A stretch of DNA of 64,000 nucleotides from Pseudomonas sp. FP198 (GCF_030687895.1 NZ_CP117452.1:1567501-1631500); one strand, 5' to 3'; shown: positions 1 through 9,094, counted from the stretch's first letter. Made by a program: numbers and translations. Notes: generated by a model from the sequence alone, not told the origin.

Positions 1-1073
1 TCGTTGGAGACCATGGTCGACAGGGCGACACTCGCCACGATGACCATGCCGGTCGCGGCCGACGCGCCGCCGATGAACGCCAGTACCGCCAGGGCCGGAT
101 GGGCCTGGGCCAGCGGCAGGCTGATGACGAACGAATCCGGCAGCACCGAACTGGGCAGCATCATCTGCCCGGCCAGGGCGATCGGTACCACGAACAGCGC
201 GGCCAGCGCCAGGTACGCGGGAAACACCCACTTGGCCAGGCGCAGGTCCTGCGGGTCGATGTTCTCGACCACGGTCACATGGAATTGCCGGGGCAGGCAG
301 ATGATCGCCATCATCGCCACGCCGGTTTGCACGACCATGGACGGCCAGTTGATGGTTTCCTTCCAGTATTGCTCCAGGCGGGGCGCCAGCATCGCCTGGT
401 TGAACAGGTCATCAAAACCGTCATAGAGGCCAAACGTGACAAACGCGCCGACGGCCAGGAAGGCGAACAGCTTGACCAGCGACTCGAAGGCAATCGCCAG
501 GACCATGCCGCGATGGTGCTCGGTGGCGTCCAGGTTGCGGGTACCGAAGACGATGGTGAACAGCGCCAGGATCAGCGAGACGATCAGGGCGGTGTCCTGG
601 GCCCGGGTGCCCATGGCGTCCGCGCCGGCGCCGATCAGCAGGTTCACCCCGAGCACGATGCCCTTGAGCTGCAAGGCGATGTAGGGCAGCACGCCGACGA
701 GGCAGATCAGGGCGACCACAATCGCCAGGGACTGCGACTTGCCGTAGCGGGCGGCGATGAAGTCGGCAATGGAGGTGATGTTCTCCTGCTTGCTGATCAT
801 CACCATTTTCTGCAGGACCCACGGCGCGAACACCAGCAGCAGGATCGGCCCGAGGTAGATCGGCAGGAACGACCAGAGCTGTTCGGCGGCCTGGCCCACG
901 GCGCCAAAGAACGTCCAACTGGTGCAATAGACCGCCAGCGACAGGCTGTAGACCCAGGCCCGCACGCGCGGCGGCAACGGCGTGCTGCGTCGGTCGCCGT
1001 AGAAGGCGATGGCAAACATGATGGCCATATAGGCCAGGGCGACAACGGCAATCAGCCCGCTGGACAGCGACAT
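1..1073 (-). CDS. Sensor histidine kinase with SLC5-type membrane domain, N-terminal part only
   Basis: The first 357 residues of a protein that runs off the window edge. They form about ten hydrophobic segments of the sodium/solute symporter (SLC5) type; recognisable stretches include ISKQENITSIADFIAARYGK and LPRQFHVTVVEN. In Pseudomonas this start is typical of very long (above 1100 residues) sensor kinases in which an SLC5 domain is fused to a PAS/histidine-kinase/receiver tail, related to CbrA and like PAO1 PA3271. The kinase part is not in the window, so that half is inference; a plain symporter is less likely. The ATG at 1073 follows GGGAG at a suitable distance. Confidence 0.75.
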   Translation of the reverse strand, partial: MSLSSGLIAVVALAYMAIMFAIAFYGDRRSTPLPPRVRAWVYSLSLAVYCTSWTFFGAVGQAAEQLWSFLPIYLGPILLLVFAPWVLQKMVMISKQENITSIADFIAARYGKSQSLAIVVALICLVGVLPYIALQLKGIVLGVNLLIGAGADAMGTRAQDTALIVSLILALFTIVFGTRNLDATEHHRGMVLAIAFESLVKLFAFLAVGAFVTFGLYDGFDDLFNQAMLAPRLEQYWKETINWPSMVVQTGVAMMAIICLPRQFHVTVVENIDPQDLRLAKWVFPAYLALAALFVVPIALAGQMMLPSSVLPDSFVISLPLAQAHPALAVLAFIGGASAATGMVIVASVALSTMVSN

Positions 1074-1226
1074 GGAAACTCCCGGACAAATATCCCCGGG
1101 CTCGGGCCCGGCAAGACAGTCTCGCATGCCCGCTCGGGTTCGTCAGTGTCGACCAAGGTCGGGGCGTGGCGGGGTGTCGCGGGTGGGGTGGGATGCTCAG
1201 GTTATCGGGTGTGCTTTCGGGCCTCT

Positions 1227-1317
1227 TCGCGAGCAGGCTCGCTCCCACAGTGGATCTGCGGTGCACACAAATTTTATGCCCGCTGGAGGTCCCATGTGGG
1301 AGCGAGCCTGCTCGCGA
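1227..1317. repeat. REPIN, family A (two inverted REP copies)
   Basis: Two copies of the GTGGGAGCGAGC...TCGCGA palindrome in inverted orientation, here with the TCGCGA ends outside, separated by about 47 bp. It lies between the start of the sensor kinase and the end of the TetR gene, in a non-coding gap. Confidence 0.9.
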
Positions 1318-1325
1318 AAGCGGCC

Positions 1326-1865
1326 TTACTGACCCAGCGCGATATCAACCAACCGATACAACTCCTCAACCTCCAGCGGCGCAGTGGCAAAGAGGATACG
1401 AAACACCGTCGGCGCGACGATCACATTCACCAGCCGCTCGATGCCCGGGTTCGGCTCATCGGGATAGCGGTCCAGGATGATCTGCAACTGGCCGCTGATG
1501 ATGCCCACGCAATAGCCCGGCGTGGCGCAGGCCTGGATGTCGCGCATCATGTTGCGGCCGGGCTCGGAACTCATTTCGTCCAGATACTGCTCGGCCCAGG
1601 CACGCAAGTCGCCGCGCAGGCTGCCGGTATTGGCCGGCTCGCCGTCCGGGCGCATGCGTGCGATGGCGACATCGGCCAGTAGCGCCTGCAGATCGCCCCA
1701 GCGCCGATAAATGGTGGACGGCGTTACCCCGGCGCGCGCGGCAATTTGCGGCACGGTCAGGCTGGCGCGATCCTGCTCCTGCAATAACGCGCGAACGGCC
1801 GAATGAATCGACTCTTGGACCCGGGCGCTTCTGCCGCCGGGGCGTAAACCTTCTTTAATAGCCAT
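1326..1865 (-). CDS. TetR-family transcriptional regulator
   Basis: 179 residues. The N-terminal helix-turn-helix is clear (LTVPQIAARAGVTPSTIYRR, about residues 36-55). The C-terminal ligand-binding part is of the TetR_C type found in regulators of drug or small-molecule exporters. The start is taken at the internal ATG (MAIKEGLRPGG) rather than 13 codons upstream, because the extension is atypical. It is divergent from an MFS exporter with a perfect inverted repeat in the 102-bp gap, so it most likely represses that exporter and itself. Effector unknown. Confidence 0.88.
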   Translation of the reverse strand: MAIKEGLRPGGRSARVQESIHSAVRALLQEQDRASLTVPQIAARAGVTPSTIYRRWGDLQALLADVAIARMRPDGEPANTGSLRGDLRAWAEQYLDEMSSEPGRNMMRDIQACATPGYCVGIISGQLQIILDRYPDEPNPGIERLVNVIVAPTVFRILFATAPLEVEELYRLVDIALGQ

Positions 1866-1921
1866 GAATCGGACCTTAACACAAAGAATTTGCTTTAAGC
1901 GCATGCCGGTAGCACACTCCG

Positions 1922-1944
1922 CAAAAGCAAAAAATTAGCTTTTG
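1922..1944. promoter_or_regulatory. Candidate TetR operator
   Basis: Perfect inverted repeat CAAAAGC / GCTTTTG with a 9-bp AT-rich spacer, 23 bp upstream of the MFS start codon and in the divergent promoter region. Size and position fit a TetR operator; binding is inferred. Confidence 0.5.
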
Positions 1945-1967
1945 TGAATGCCTTGTGGAGCGTGCCC

Positions 1968-3161
1968 ATGTCTCGTCCAGCTTCGACCCGCGCCAGCCTG
2001 ATATTTCTGGCGCTCACCTTGCTCGGCTTCCTGGCGGCGTCCAGCGCGCCGACGCCGTTGTATCACCTCTACCAGGAACATATGCAGTTTTCCCCGGCGA
2101 TCCTGACACTGATCTTCGGCGTGTACGCGTTCAGTCTGCTGGCGGCTTTGCTGGTCGTCGGTTCGCTGTCCGATTACCTCGGTCGCAAGCCGGTGATCTT
2201 TGCGGCATTGCTGCTCAACATGCTGGCGATGCTGCTGTTTATCAACGCCGACAGCGTCGCCTGGTTGATCGGTGCGCGTTTGATACAGGGTTTTGCCACC
2301 GGAATGGCCACCAGTGTATTGGGGGCGGCGTTGCTGGACTTCGATCGTCAGCAGGGGCCGCTGATCACCAGCGTGGCGCCATTGCTCGGCATGGCGTGTG
2401 GCGCGATGGGCTGCGGCCTGCTGGCTGAGTTCGCGCCGATGCCGCTGCAATTGACGTATTGGCTGCTGCTGGCATTGTTTCTCCTCCAGGCGATTTACCT
2501 GTGGCGCCTGGCGGAAAGCGTCAGCCCGCAGCCCGGGGCCTGGCGATCGTTGCGCCCGACTTTGCATGTACCTGTCCAGGCCCGGCGCGCCTTGTGGCTG
2601 ATATTGCCTCTGGACCTGGCGGCTTGGGCCGTCGGGGGATTCTATTTGTCCCTGGCGCCATCATTGGTGCGGGCCGCGACCGGTTCGACATCGAACCTGA
2701 TTGGCGGCGCGCTGGTGGCTGTGCTCACCCTCAGTGGCGCCTTATCGATCTACACGCTGCGTAACCGGGCGGCAACAACGATGCTGCGGCTTGGCGCCAG
2801 CCTATTGGTGCTCGGCCTGGGCCTGGTATTGACGGCCATACACACGGCCAGCCTGCCGTGGTTTTTCATTGGCACCTTGATCACGGGCAGCGGTTTTGGC
2901 GCGGGATTCCTCGGCGCCCTGCGCAGCATCATGCCGCTGGCCTTGCCCCACGAACGGGCCGGCCTGATGTCGGCGTTCTACGTGCTCAGTTACCTGGCCT
3001 TCAGCCTGCCTTCGTTGCTGGCGGGAAACCTCACGCGTATTTTCGGGCTGATTCCGACCACCGATGGCTACGGCGCCGTGCTGATTGTGATGGCGGTCGG
3101 TGCGCTGGCGGGCTTGCTGCGCCAGCCTGCAAAACCGCTGGCGGAAGGGGTGGGATCGTGA
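1968..3161 (+). CDS. MFS transporter
   Basis: 397 residues with about 12 membrane segments. The MFS loop 2-3 signature appears as GSLSDYLGRKPV, and RLIQGFATGMATSVLGAALLD matches the helix 4-5 region of drug:H+ antiporters. The ATG at 1968 is chosen over a GTG at 1944 because GGAG sits 7 bases before it. It is divergent from the TetR gene and probably controlled by it. Likely an inner-membrane exporter; substrate not deducible. Confidence 0.85.
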   Translation: MSRPASTRASLIFLALTLLGFLAASSAPTPLYHLYQEHMQFSPAILTLIFGVYAFSLLAALLVVGSLSDYLGRKPVIFAALLLNMLAMLLFINADSVAWLIGARLIQGFATGMATSVLGAALLDFDRQQGPLITSVAPLLGMACGAMGCGLLAEFAPMPLQLTYWLLLALFLLQAIYLWRLAESVSPQPGAWRSLRPTLHVPVQARRALWLILPLDLAAWAVGGFYLSLAPSLVRAATGSTSNLIGGALVAVLTLSGALSIYTLRNRAATTMLRLGASLLVLGLGLVLTAIHTASLPWFFIGTLITGSGFGAGFLGALRSIMPLALPHERAGLMSAFYVLSYLAFSLPSLLAGNLTRIFGLIPTTDGYGAVLIVMAVGALAGLLRQPAKPLAEGVGS

Positions 3162-3178
3162 GCGCTTATCTGTAAAAC

Positions 3179-3218
3179 AGAATAGATATAGAGAAATTAC
3201 CCGTTATATAGATATTCT
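3179..3218. promoter_or_regulatory. AT-rich inverted repeat upstream of the TDT transporter
   Basis: Arms at 3179-3190 and 3207-3218 match at 10 of 12 positions (AGAATA...TATTCT core) with a 16-bp spacer. It lies 48 bp upstream of the TDT gene in a segment richer in AT than its surroundings. It may be an operator; there is no poly-T run as in a terminator. Confidence 0.3.
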
Positions 3219-3265
3219 TTTCAGTTCTAGCATGGCTTTACCTCATCCGATAACGAGGATTGACC

Positions 3266-4414
3266 ATGACTTGCTGCGCTGCGAAAAACCGTTTACGCCC
3301 GCTGAGCCACTTGGCCGGACCCTTGGAGGTCGTCCGACAATTCACCCCGAACTGGTTCGCCGCCACCATGGGGACTGGCGTGCTGGCATTGGCCCTGGCG
3401 CAAGTGCCAGGCGGCAATGCCGGATTGCACGCATTTGCTGAAGGGCTGTGGTTGTTCAACATTTTCCTGTTTGCTCTGTTCACCGGGCTGTACAGCGCTC
3501 GCTGGATGCTTTTTTTCAACGAGGCCCGGCGAGTTTTCGGCCATTCAACGGTCTCGATGTTTTTCGGCACCATTCCCATGGGCCTGGCGACGATCATCAA
3601 CGGCTTTCTGGTGTTCGGGTTGCCGCGCTGGGGAGATGGCGTGGTGGCGGTGGCAGAGGTGTTGTGGTGGATCGACGTGGCGATGTCGCTGGCCTGCGGC
3701 GTGCTGATTCCGTTCCTGATGTTCACCCGCCAGGAACATCGCATCGACCAGATGACCGCTGTGTGGCTGTTGCCCGTGGTGGCCGCCGAGGTTGCCGCTG
3801 CCAGCGGCGGGCTGCTGGCGCCACACCTTGGCGACGCCCATTCGCAATTGGTCATGTTGGTCATCAGCTATGTGTTGTGGGCATTTTCCCTGCCGGTGGC
3901 GTTCAGCATTCTGACCATCCTGCTGCTGCGCATGGCCCTGCACAAACTGCCCCACGAAAACATGGCCGCTTCGAGCTGGCTGGCCCTGGGCCCCATCGGC
4001 ACGGGCGCCTTGGGCATGTTGCTGCTGGGGGGCGAGGCACCGCTGATTTTCGCCGCCAATGGCTTGCCGGGCGTGGGCGAGGTTGCCTCGGGGCTGGGGC
4101 TGGTGGCCGGCATCACCCTGTGGGGCTTGGGTTTGTGGTGGATGTTGATGGCGCTGTTGATCACCGGGCGCTATTTGCGCGAAGGCATCCCGTTCAATCT
4201 CGGCTGGTGGGGCTTCACCTTTCCCTTGGGCGTGTACGCACTGACCACGCTGAAACTGGCGAGCGTGCTGGGGCTGGTATTTTTCAACCTGCTGGGTTGC
4301 GCACTGGTGGTGATGCTGGCGGTGATGTGGCTGATCGTCGCCCGGCGCACGGTGCTGGGCGCCTGGCATGGTGAGTTGTTCGTGTCGCCTTGTATTGCGG
4401 GGCTGGGGAAATAA
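3266..4414 (+). CDS. TDT-family transporter (TehA/SSU1-like)
   Basis: 382 residues, about ten membrane segments. FTPNWFAATMGTGVLALAL near the N-terminus is the hallmark of the tellurite-resistance/dicarboxylate transporter (TDT) family, which includes TehA, malate permeases, the sulfite pump SSU1 and plant SLAC1 channels. NLGWWGFTFPLGVYALTTL near the C-terminus is also typical. GAGG lies 7 bases before the ATG at 3266. No regulator is adjacent. It probably exports or channels a small anion; the choice between sulfite, dicarboxylate and tellurite-related roles cannot be made from sequence. Confidence 0.85.
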   Translation: MTCCAAKNRLRPLSHLAGPLEVVRQFTPNWFAATMGTGVLALALAQVPGGNAGLHAFAEGLWLFNIFLFALFTGLYSARWMLFFNEARRVFGHSTVSMFFGTIPMGLATIINGFLVFGLPRWGDGVVAVAEVLWWIDVAMSLACGVLIPFLMFTRQEHRIDQMTAVWLLPVVAAEVAAASGGLLAPHLGDAHSQLVMLVISYVLWAFSLPVAFSILTILLLRMALHKLPHENMAASSWLALGPIGTGALGMLLLGGEAPLIFAANGLPGVGEVASGLGLVAGITLWGLGLWWMLMALLITGRYLREGIPFNLGWWGFTFPLGVYALTTLKLASVLGLVFFNLLGCALVVMLAVMWLIVARRTVLGAWHGELFVSPCIAGLGK

Positions 4415-4495
4415 TCGTCAAAGACAGGTAATGTGTGGCCTGGATCGAAAAAGCGTCATTCCAATAAGCGTCCAAGCCACTCAGGAACATGGAAG

Positions 4496-6370
4496 ATGAG
4501 TCACCCCTCGCAGTTCACCTTGCTTCGCACGCGGCGTTTCCTGCCGTTCTTCATCACGCAGTCCCTCGGCGCGTTCAACGACAATATCTTCAAGCAGTCG
4601 CTGATCCTTGCCATCCTCTATAAATTGACCATCGAGGGTGACCGCTCGATCTGGGTCAATCTGTGTGCGCTGCTGTTCATTCTGCCGTTCTTCCTGTTCT
4701 CGGCGCTGGCGGGCCAGTTCGGCGAAAAATTCGCCAAGGATGCGTTGATTCGCCTGATCAAGCTTGGCGAAATCGCGATCATGGCGGTCGGCGCGGTGGG
4801 TTTCCTGTTCGATCATCTGTGGCTGATGCTGGTGGCGCTGTTCGCCATGGGCACGCACTCGGCGCTGTTCGGGCCGGTGAAGTATTCGATCCTGCCGCAA
4901 GCCTTGCGCGAAGATGAACTGGTCGGCGGCAACGGCCTGGTGGAGATGGGGACGTTCCTGGCGATTCTCGCCGGCACCATTGGCGCCGGGATCATGATGT
5001 CCGCGGCCAATTACGCGCCCGTGGTGTCGGTGGCGATTGTCGGCATCGCCGTGGCCGGCTACCTGGCCAGCCGCGGCATTCCGCGGGCGGCGGCAGCCTC
5101 GCCGCAGATGCGCTTGAACTGGAACATCTTCAGCCAGTCCTGGGCGACCCTGAAGCTGGGCCTCGGGCAGACCCCGGCGGTGTCCCGCTCGATTGTCGGC
5201 AATTCCTGGTTCTGGTTTGTCGGCGCGATCTATCTCACGCAGATCCCGGCCTACGCCAAGGAATGGATGCACGGCGACGAAACCGTCGTAACGCTGATCC
5301 TGACCGTATTTTCGGTGGGGATCGCCCTGGGCTCGATGCTCTGCGAAAGGCTCTCGGGGCGCAAAGTGGAAATCGGCCTGGTGCCGTTCGGCTCGTTCGG
5401 GCTGACGGTGTTCGGCTTGCTGTTGTGGTGGCATTCCGGTGGAATCCCCGCCAGCGTCGACGGCCACGGCTGGCTGCAAATTCTGGGTTTCGGCCACGCC
5501 TGGCTGGTGCTGATCGACATCCTCGGGCTGGGTATCTTTGGCGGTTTCTACATCGTGCCGCTGTATGCATTGATCCAGTCGCGCACCGTTGAAAACGAGC
5601 GGGCGCGAGTGATCGCCGCCAACAACATTCTCAACGCCTTGTTCATGGTGGTCTCGGCGATCGTTTCCATCGTCCTGCTGAGCCTGGCCAAGCTGTCCAT
5701 CCCGCAGCTGTTCCTGGTGGTGTCGCTGCTGAACATCGGCGTCAACGCCTACATCTTCAAGATCGTCCCCGAGTTCAGCATGCGCTTCATGATCTGGCTG
5801 CTCAGCCATTCCATGTATCGCGTGGAGCATCGCAACCTGCAAGCGATCCCGGATGAAGGTGCGGCATTACTGGTATGCAATCACGTATCGTTTGTCGATG
5901 CCTTGCTGATTGGCGGCGCGGTGCGTCGGCCGATTCGTTTTGTGATGTACTACAAGATCTACAACCTGCCGATCCTGAACTTCATCTTCCGCACCGCCGG
6001 GACCATTCCGATTGCCGGGCGCCAGGAAGATATCCACATCTATGAAAAGGCCTTCAGCCGCATCGCCCAGTACCTGAAGGACGGTGAGCTGGTGTGCATT
6101 TTCCCTGAAGGAAAATTGACCGCTGACGGTGAGATCAACGAGTTCAAGAGCGGGCTGACGCGCATCCTTCAGGAAACCCCGGTGCCGGTGATTCCCCTGG
6201 CATTGCAGGGCTTGTGGGGCAGCTTTTTCAGCCGTGATCCGAGCAAGGGGCTGTTTCGGCGGTTCTGGTCGCGGGTGACGTTGGTGGCGGGGACGGCGGT
6301 GGCGGTCGAGGCGGCGGAGCCGGCGAAGTTGCAGGCGTTGGTCGGAGAGCTGCGCGGGGCGGTCAGATAA
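4496..6370 (+). CDS. MFS lysophospholipid transporter-like protein fused to a PlsC-type acyltransferase
   Basis: 624 residues. Residues 1 to about 400 are an LplT-like MFS domain starting with FITQSLGAFNDNIFKQSLIL. About 430-624 are a 1-acyl-glycerol-3-phosphate acyltransferase domain with the catalytic HX4D (NHVSFVDALL) and the FPEGKLTADG block. In E. coli, LplT flips lysophospholipids inward and Aas re-acylates them; here flippase and acyltransferase lie in one chain. No AMP-binding acyl-ACP synthetase domain follows, so acyl donors must come from elsewhere. ATG 4496 (MSHPSQFTLL) is preferred to an upstream in-frame ATG at 4433. A role in inner-membrane phospholipid repair is inferred. Confidence 0.85.
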   Translation: MSHPSQFTLLRTRRFLPFFITQSLGAFNDNIFKQSLILAILYKLTIEGDRSIWVNLCALLFILPFFLFSALAGQFGEKFAKDALIRLIKLGEIAIMAVGAVGFLFDHLWLMLVALFAMGTHSALFGPVKYSILPQALREDELVGGNGLVEMGTFLAILAGTIGAGIMMSAANYAPVVSVAIVGIAVAGYLASRGIPRAAAASPQMRLNWNIFSQSWATLKLGLGQTPAVSRSIVGNSWFWFVGAIYLTQIPAYAKEWMHGDETVVTLILTVFSVGIALGSMLCERLSGRKVEIGLVPFGSFGLTVFGLLLWWHSGGIPASVDGHGWLQILGFGHAWLVLIDILGLGIFGGFYIVPLYALIQSRTVENERARVIAANNILNALFMVVSAIVSIVLLSLAKLSIPQLFLVVSLLNIGVNAYIFKIVPEFSMRFMIWLLSHSMYRVEHRNLQAIPDEGAALLVCNHVSFVDALLIGGAVRRPIRFVMYYKIYNLPILNFIFRTAGTIPIAGRQEDIHIYEKAFSRIAQYLKDGELVCIFPEGKLTADGEINEFKSGLTRILQETPVPVIPLALQGLWGSFFSRDPSKGLFRRFWSRVTLVAGTAVAVEAAEPAKLQALVGELRGAVR

Positions 6371-6391
6371 CAGGTGATCTTGCGGGCCTCT

Positions 6392-6461
6392 TCGCGAGCA
6401 GGCTCGCTCCCACCCTTGACCGAGTGGATGCGGTCGAATGTGGGAGCGAGCCTGCTCGCGA
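6392..6461. repeat. REPIN, family A
   Basis: Inverted REP pair in the gap between the convergent MFS-PlsC and sugE genes. It ends 12 bp from the sugE stop codon. Confidence 0.9.
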
Positions 6462-6473
6462 ATGGGCAGTGGC

Positions 6474-6788
6474 TTAAGCGCTGACCTTGAGCCCGACCAG
6501 CCCGGCGATGATCAGCGCGACGCTGGCCAGCCGAATCAGCGCCATCGACTCGCCAAACAGGATGATCCCGGCGATCACCGTGCCCACGGCACCGACCCCG
6601 GTCCAGATGGCATAGGCGGTACCCAGGGGCAACTCCTTCATCGCCAGGCCGAGCAGGCCGAGGCTGATCGCCATGGCGGCGATTGTCAGTGCGGTAGGGA
6701 GCGGGCGGCTGAAGCCGTCGGTGTACTTCAGGCCGACAGCCCAGCCGACTTCGAACAGGCCGGCGAAAAACAGAATGATCCAGGACAT
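6474..6788 (-). CDS. sugE: SMR-family guanidinium exporter SugE/Gdx
   Basis: 104 residues with four membrane helices, the usual size of small multidrug resistance proteins. Glu in [15 protein letters not shown] is the conserved proton/substrate-coupling residue. [19 protein letters not shown] is the version typical of the Gdx/SugE subfamily rather than EmrE. Gdx proteins exchange guanidinium for protons. The start is set at ATG 6788, with GAGG six bases before it; longer in-frame starts would run through the riboswitch. The upstream leader carries a guanidine-II riboswitch, which independently supports the guanidinium assignment. Confidence 0.95.
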   Translation of the reverse strand: MSWIILFFAGLFEVGWAVGLKYTDGFSRPLPTALTIAAMAISLGLLGLAMKELPLGTAYAIWTGVGAVGTVIAGIILFGESMALIRLASVALIIAGLVGLKVSA

Positions 6789-6808
6789 CACACACCTCAT
6801 CGATGGAT

Positions 6809-6857
6809 GGGGTCGTCCCCGGATAAAAACTTCATGGCGTTGCGGGGTCGTCCCCGC
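6809..6857 (-). promoter_or_regulatory. Guanidine-II (mini-ykkC) riboswitch
   Basis: On the minus strand two hairpins each read GGGGACGACCCC: a C/G-rich stem closing an ACGA loop. They lie at 6844-6855 (with an extra GC/GC pair at 6842-6857) and 6809-6820, separated by a 23-nt linker. Two small hairpins with ACGR loops just before the Shine-Dalgarno of a SugE gene is the defining layout of mini-ykkC RNAs, shown to sense guanidine. GAGG of sugE (6795-6798) begins ten bases after the second hairpin, which fits control of translation. Confidence 0.95.
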
Positions 6858-6905
6858 ATTGGGCGCAAGAGTGCCCAATGCTGACTATTCGGTCAAGTCC
6901 GCCGG

Positions 6906-7871
6906 TCAGTCCGCGGTTTGTCGGGCGAGCGCTTCGCGGTCCTGTTTTTCGCTCATGCGCCGGAACCAGGTCGAGAGCAGGGCGCCGGAAATGTTGTGCC
7001 AGACGCTGAACAGCGCGCTGGGCACTGCCGCCAGCGGCGAAAAGTGTGCGCTGGCCAATGCCGCACCGAGGCCGGAGTTCTGCATGCCGACTTCCAGCGA
7101 CAACGTCTTGCGTTGGGCCAACGGCAGCCCGAAAAGCCGACCGGTGAAATACCCCAGCAGGTAGCCGAAGCTGTTATGCAGGATCACGATTGCCATGATC
7201 AGCAGGCCGGACTCAGCGATCTTCGCTTGGCTGGCTGCCACCACCGCCGCAACGATGATCACGATACTGACCACCGATACCAGCGGCAGCACCTCTACGG
7301 CATGACGGACCCGCGCACCCAACAAACGTTGGGCAACGATACCCAGTGCGATGGGCAGCAACACAATTTGCAGTATCGACCAGAACAATGCCGAGAACGA
7401 CACCGGCAGCCAGGCCGAGGCCAGCAGCCATATCAGCGTCGGGGTCAGCAGCGGGGCAAGCAGGGTTGTGATGGCGGATATCGCTACAGCCAGGGCCAGG
7501 TCGCCGCGGGCGAGCCAGGTCATCACGTTGGACGACGTGCCGCTCGGGCAGCAACCCACCAGAATCACGCCGACGGCGATTTCCGGCGGCAGGCTGAAAA
7601 CCTGGCAAAGCAGCCATGCTGTCCCCGGCATGATCACGAACTGGGCAATCACACCCAGGGCCACCCGTCCAGGGCGACGAGCCACCTCGGCAAAGTCTTC
7701 CAGCTTCAGCGCGAGGCCCATGCCGAACATCACCAGGCCCAGCAGCGGCACAATGGCGCTTTTGAGACCGATGAACCAGGTCGGCAGAAAGAACGCCACG
7801 ACGGCGAACAGCAACACCCAGTAAGCGAACGTATTGCCGACGAAGCGGCTCAATGCAGCCAGTGCACGCAT
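6906..7871 (-). CDS. BASS-family (bile acid:sodium symporter-like) transporter
   Basis: 321 residues, about ten membrane helices. GCCPSGTSSNVMTWLARGD and LEVGMQNSGLGAALA are the two conserved sodium-binding core blocks of the BASS family. Bacterial members include PanS, which carries ketopantoate or pantoate; other relatives move pyruvate or other organic anions. The start at 7871 has AAGGA a few bases upstream. It stands alone downstream of a REPIN. Substrate unknown; a sodium-coupled organic anion is the family expectation. Confidence 0.88.
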   Translation of the reverse strand: MRALAALSRFVGNTFAYWVLLFAVVAFFLPTWFIGLKSAIVPLLGLVMFGMGLALKLEDFAEVARRPGRVALGVIAQFVIMPGTAWLLCQVFSLPPEIAVGVILVGCCPSGTSSNVMTWLARGDLALAVAISAITTLLAPLLTPTLIWLLASAWLPVSFSALFWSILQIVLLPIALGIVAQRLLGARVRHAVEVLPLVSVVSIVIIVAAVVAASQAKIAESGLLIMAIVILHNSFGYLLGYFTGRLFGLPLAQRKTLSLEVGMQNSGLGAALASAHFSPLAAVPSALFSVWHNISGALLSTWFRRMSEKQDREALARQTAD

Positions 7872-7908
7872 GATCTGATCCTTGTTATAAAAAACACCGA
7901 ATACCCTT

Positions 7909-7996
7909 GTGGGAGCGAGCCTGCTCGCGAAAGCGGGGTGTCAGTCAACATCGCTGTGGCTGTCATACCGCTTTCGCGAGCAGGCTCGCTCCCACA
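7909..7996. repeat. REPIN, family A
   Basis: Inverted pair with the GTGGG ends outside, between the BASS transporter promoter and the rdgC stop codon. Confidence 0.9.
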
Positions 7997-8013
7997 GGGG
8001 CTATCCGCTACTT

Positions 8014-8934
8014 TTAGATCCCTTGCGGAATCTCTTCACCGCCCAGCGCTTCAACCAGCGCCGGCAGGAACTCGCCGAACGTCAGCATCATCAGGGTGAA
8101 GCTGGCGTCCAGTTGGCCGAGGGCTTCGTCGCCGCCGTCCTGTTCCGCCTGGTCTTGCAGCAGGTCTTCGAACTTCAGGCGCTTGACCACCATCTTGTCG
8201 TCGAGGACGAAGGACAATTTGTCCTGCCAGGCCAGCGACAGTTGCGTCACCACCTTGCCGGTGTTCAGGTGCAGCTGGATTTCGTCGCTGGTCAGGTCCT
8301 GGCGCTTGCAACGGACGATGCCGCCATCTTCATGGGTATCGCGCAGTTCGCATTCGTCCAGCACGAAGAAATCGTCCGCGGCTTTCTGGGTCTTGACCCA
8401 GTCGGTCATGATCGCGGTCGGGGCCGTCTTCACTGTCAGCGGGCGCACCGGCAGCGTGCCGATGACTTCGCGCAGGGTCGAAAGCAGGTCTTCGGCGCGT
8501 TTCGGGCTGGCCGAGTTGACCAGGATCAGGCCCTGTTTCGGCGCGATCGCGGCGAACGTGGACGAACGGCGGATGAAGGCGCGAGGCAGGAAGGCCTGGA
8601 TGATTTCATCCTTGATCTGGTCCCGTTCCTTTTTATAGACCTTGCGCATCTGCTCGGCTTCGATCTCTTCGACCTTTTCCTTGACCGCGTCACGGACGAC
8701 GCTGCCCGGCAGGATGCGTTCTTCCTTGCGTGCGGCAATCAGCAGGAAATCCTGGCTGACATGCACCAGGGGTGCGTCTTCGCCTTTGCCAAATGGCGCG
8801 ACGAAACCGTAAGTGGTCAACTCCTGGCTTGCACAGGGGCGTGCCAGTTTGCTCGCCAGTGCAGTTTCCAACGCCTCGGCATCAACAGGCAGATCTTGGG
8901 TCAGGCGATAGATAAGCAGGTTCTTGAACCACAT
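8014..8934 (-). CDS. rdgC: Recombination-associated protein RdgC
   Basis: 306 residues, the usual RdgC length. It begins with the diagnostic [11 protein letters not shown] and keeps FVAPFG, ILPGSVV and [21 protein letters not shown] blocks. RdgC forms a ring-shaped dimer on double-stranded DNA and restrains RecA-driven recombination; it belongs to the nucleoid. The start is placed at MWFKNL because that is the family N-terminus. It is monocistronic here, upstream neighbours being tRNA genes on the other strand. Confidence 0.96.
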   Translation of the reverse strand: MWFKNLLIYRLTQDLPVDAEALETALASKLARPCASQELTTYGFVAPFGKGEDAPLVHVSQDFLLIAARKEERILPGSVVRDAVKEKVEEIEAEQMRKVYKKERDQIKDEIIQAFLPRAFIRRSSTFAAIAPKQGLILVNSASPKRAEDLLSTLREVIGTLPVRPLTVKTAPTAIMTDWVKTQKAADDFFVLDECELRDTHEDGGIVRCKRQDLTSDEIQLHLNTGKVVTQLSLAWQDKLSFVLDDKMVVKRLKFEDLLQDQAEQDGGDEALGQLDASFTLMMLTFGEFLPALVEALGGEEIPQGI

Positions 8935-9044
8935 GGGGTGAGTCTCTCCTTTATACAAAGGGGGGCATTATTCTCTTCGCGGCGCCATAGGCCAACCCTT
9001 CGCTAAGCCTTTGGAAGGCCTGAAAAAATTAATTTAAAAAGTGC

Positions 9045-9073
9045 TTGCCAGCTTGGGGAGTGCTCCGTAGAAT
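9045..9073 (+). promoter_or_regulatory. Sigma-70 promoter of the first tRNA pair
   Basis: TTGCCA (9045-9050), a 17-bp spacer and TAGAAT (9068-9073), then GCGCGCC, located 21 bp before tRNA-Val. A close sigma-70 match with ideal spacing and a GC-rich discriminator as expected for stable RNA. Confidence 0.7.
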
Positions 9074-9094
9074 GCGCGCCACACCGAAAGCGAA

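Noticed and set aside
99..1682. A 527-codon plus-strand open frame at the window start
   Set aside because: Antisense to the SLC5-type sensor and the TetR gene; composition is Gln/Arg/Gly-rich with no recognisable domain.
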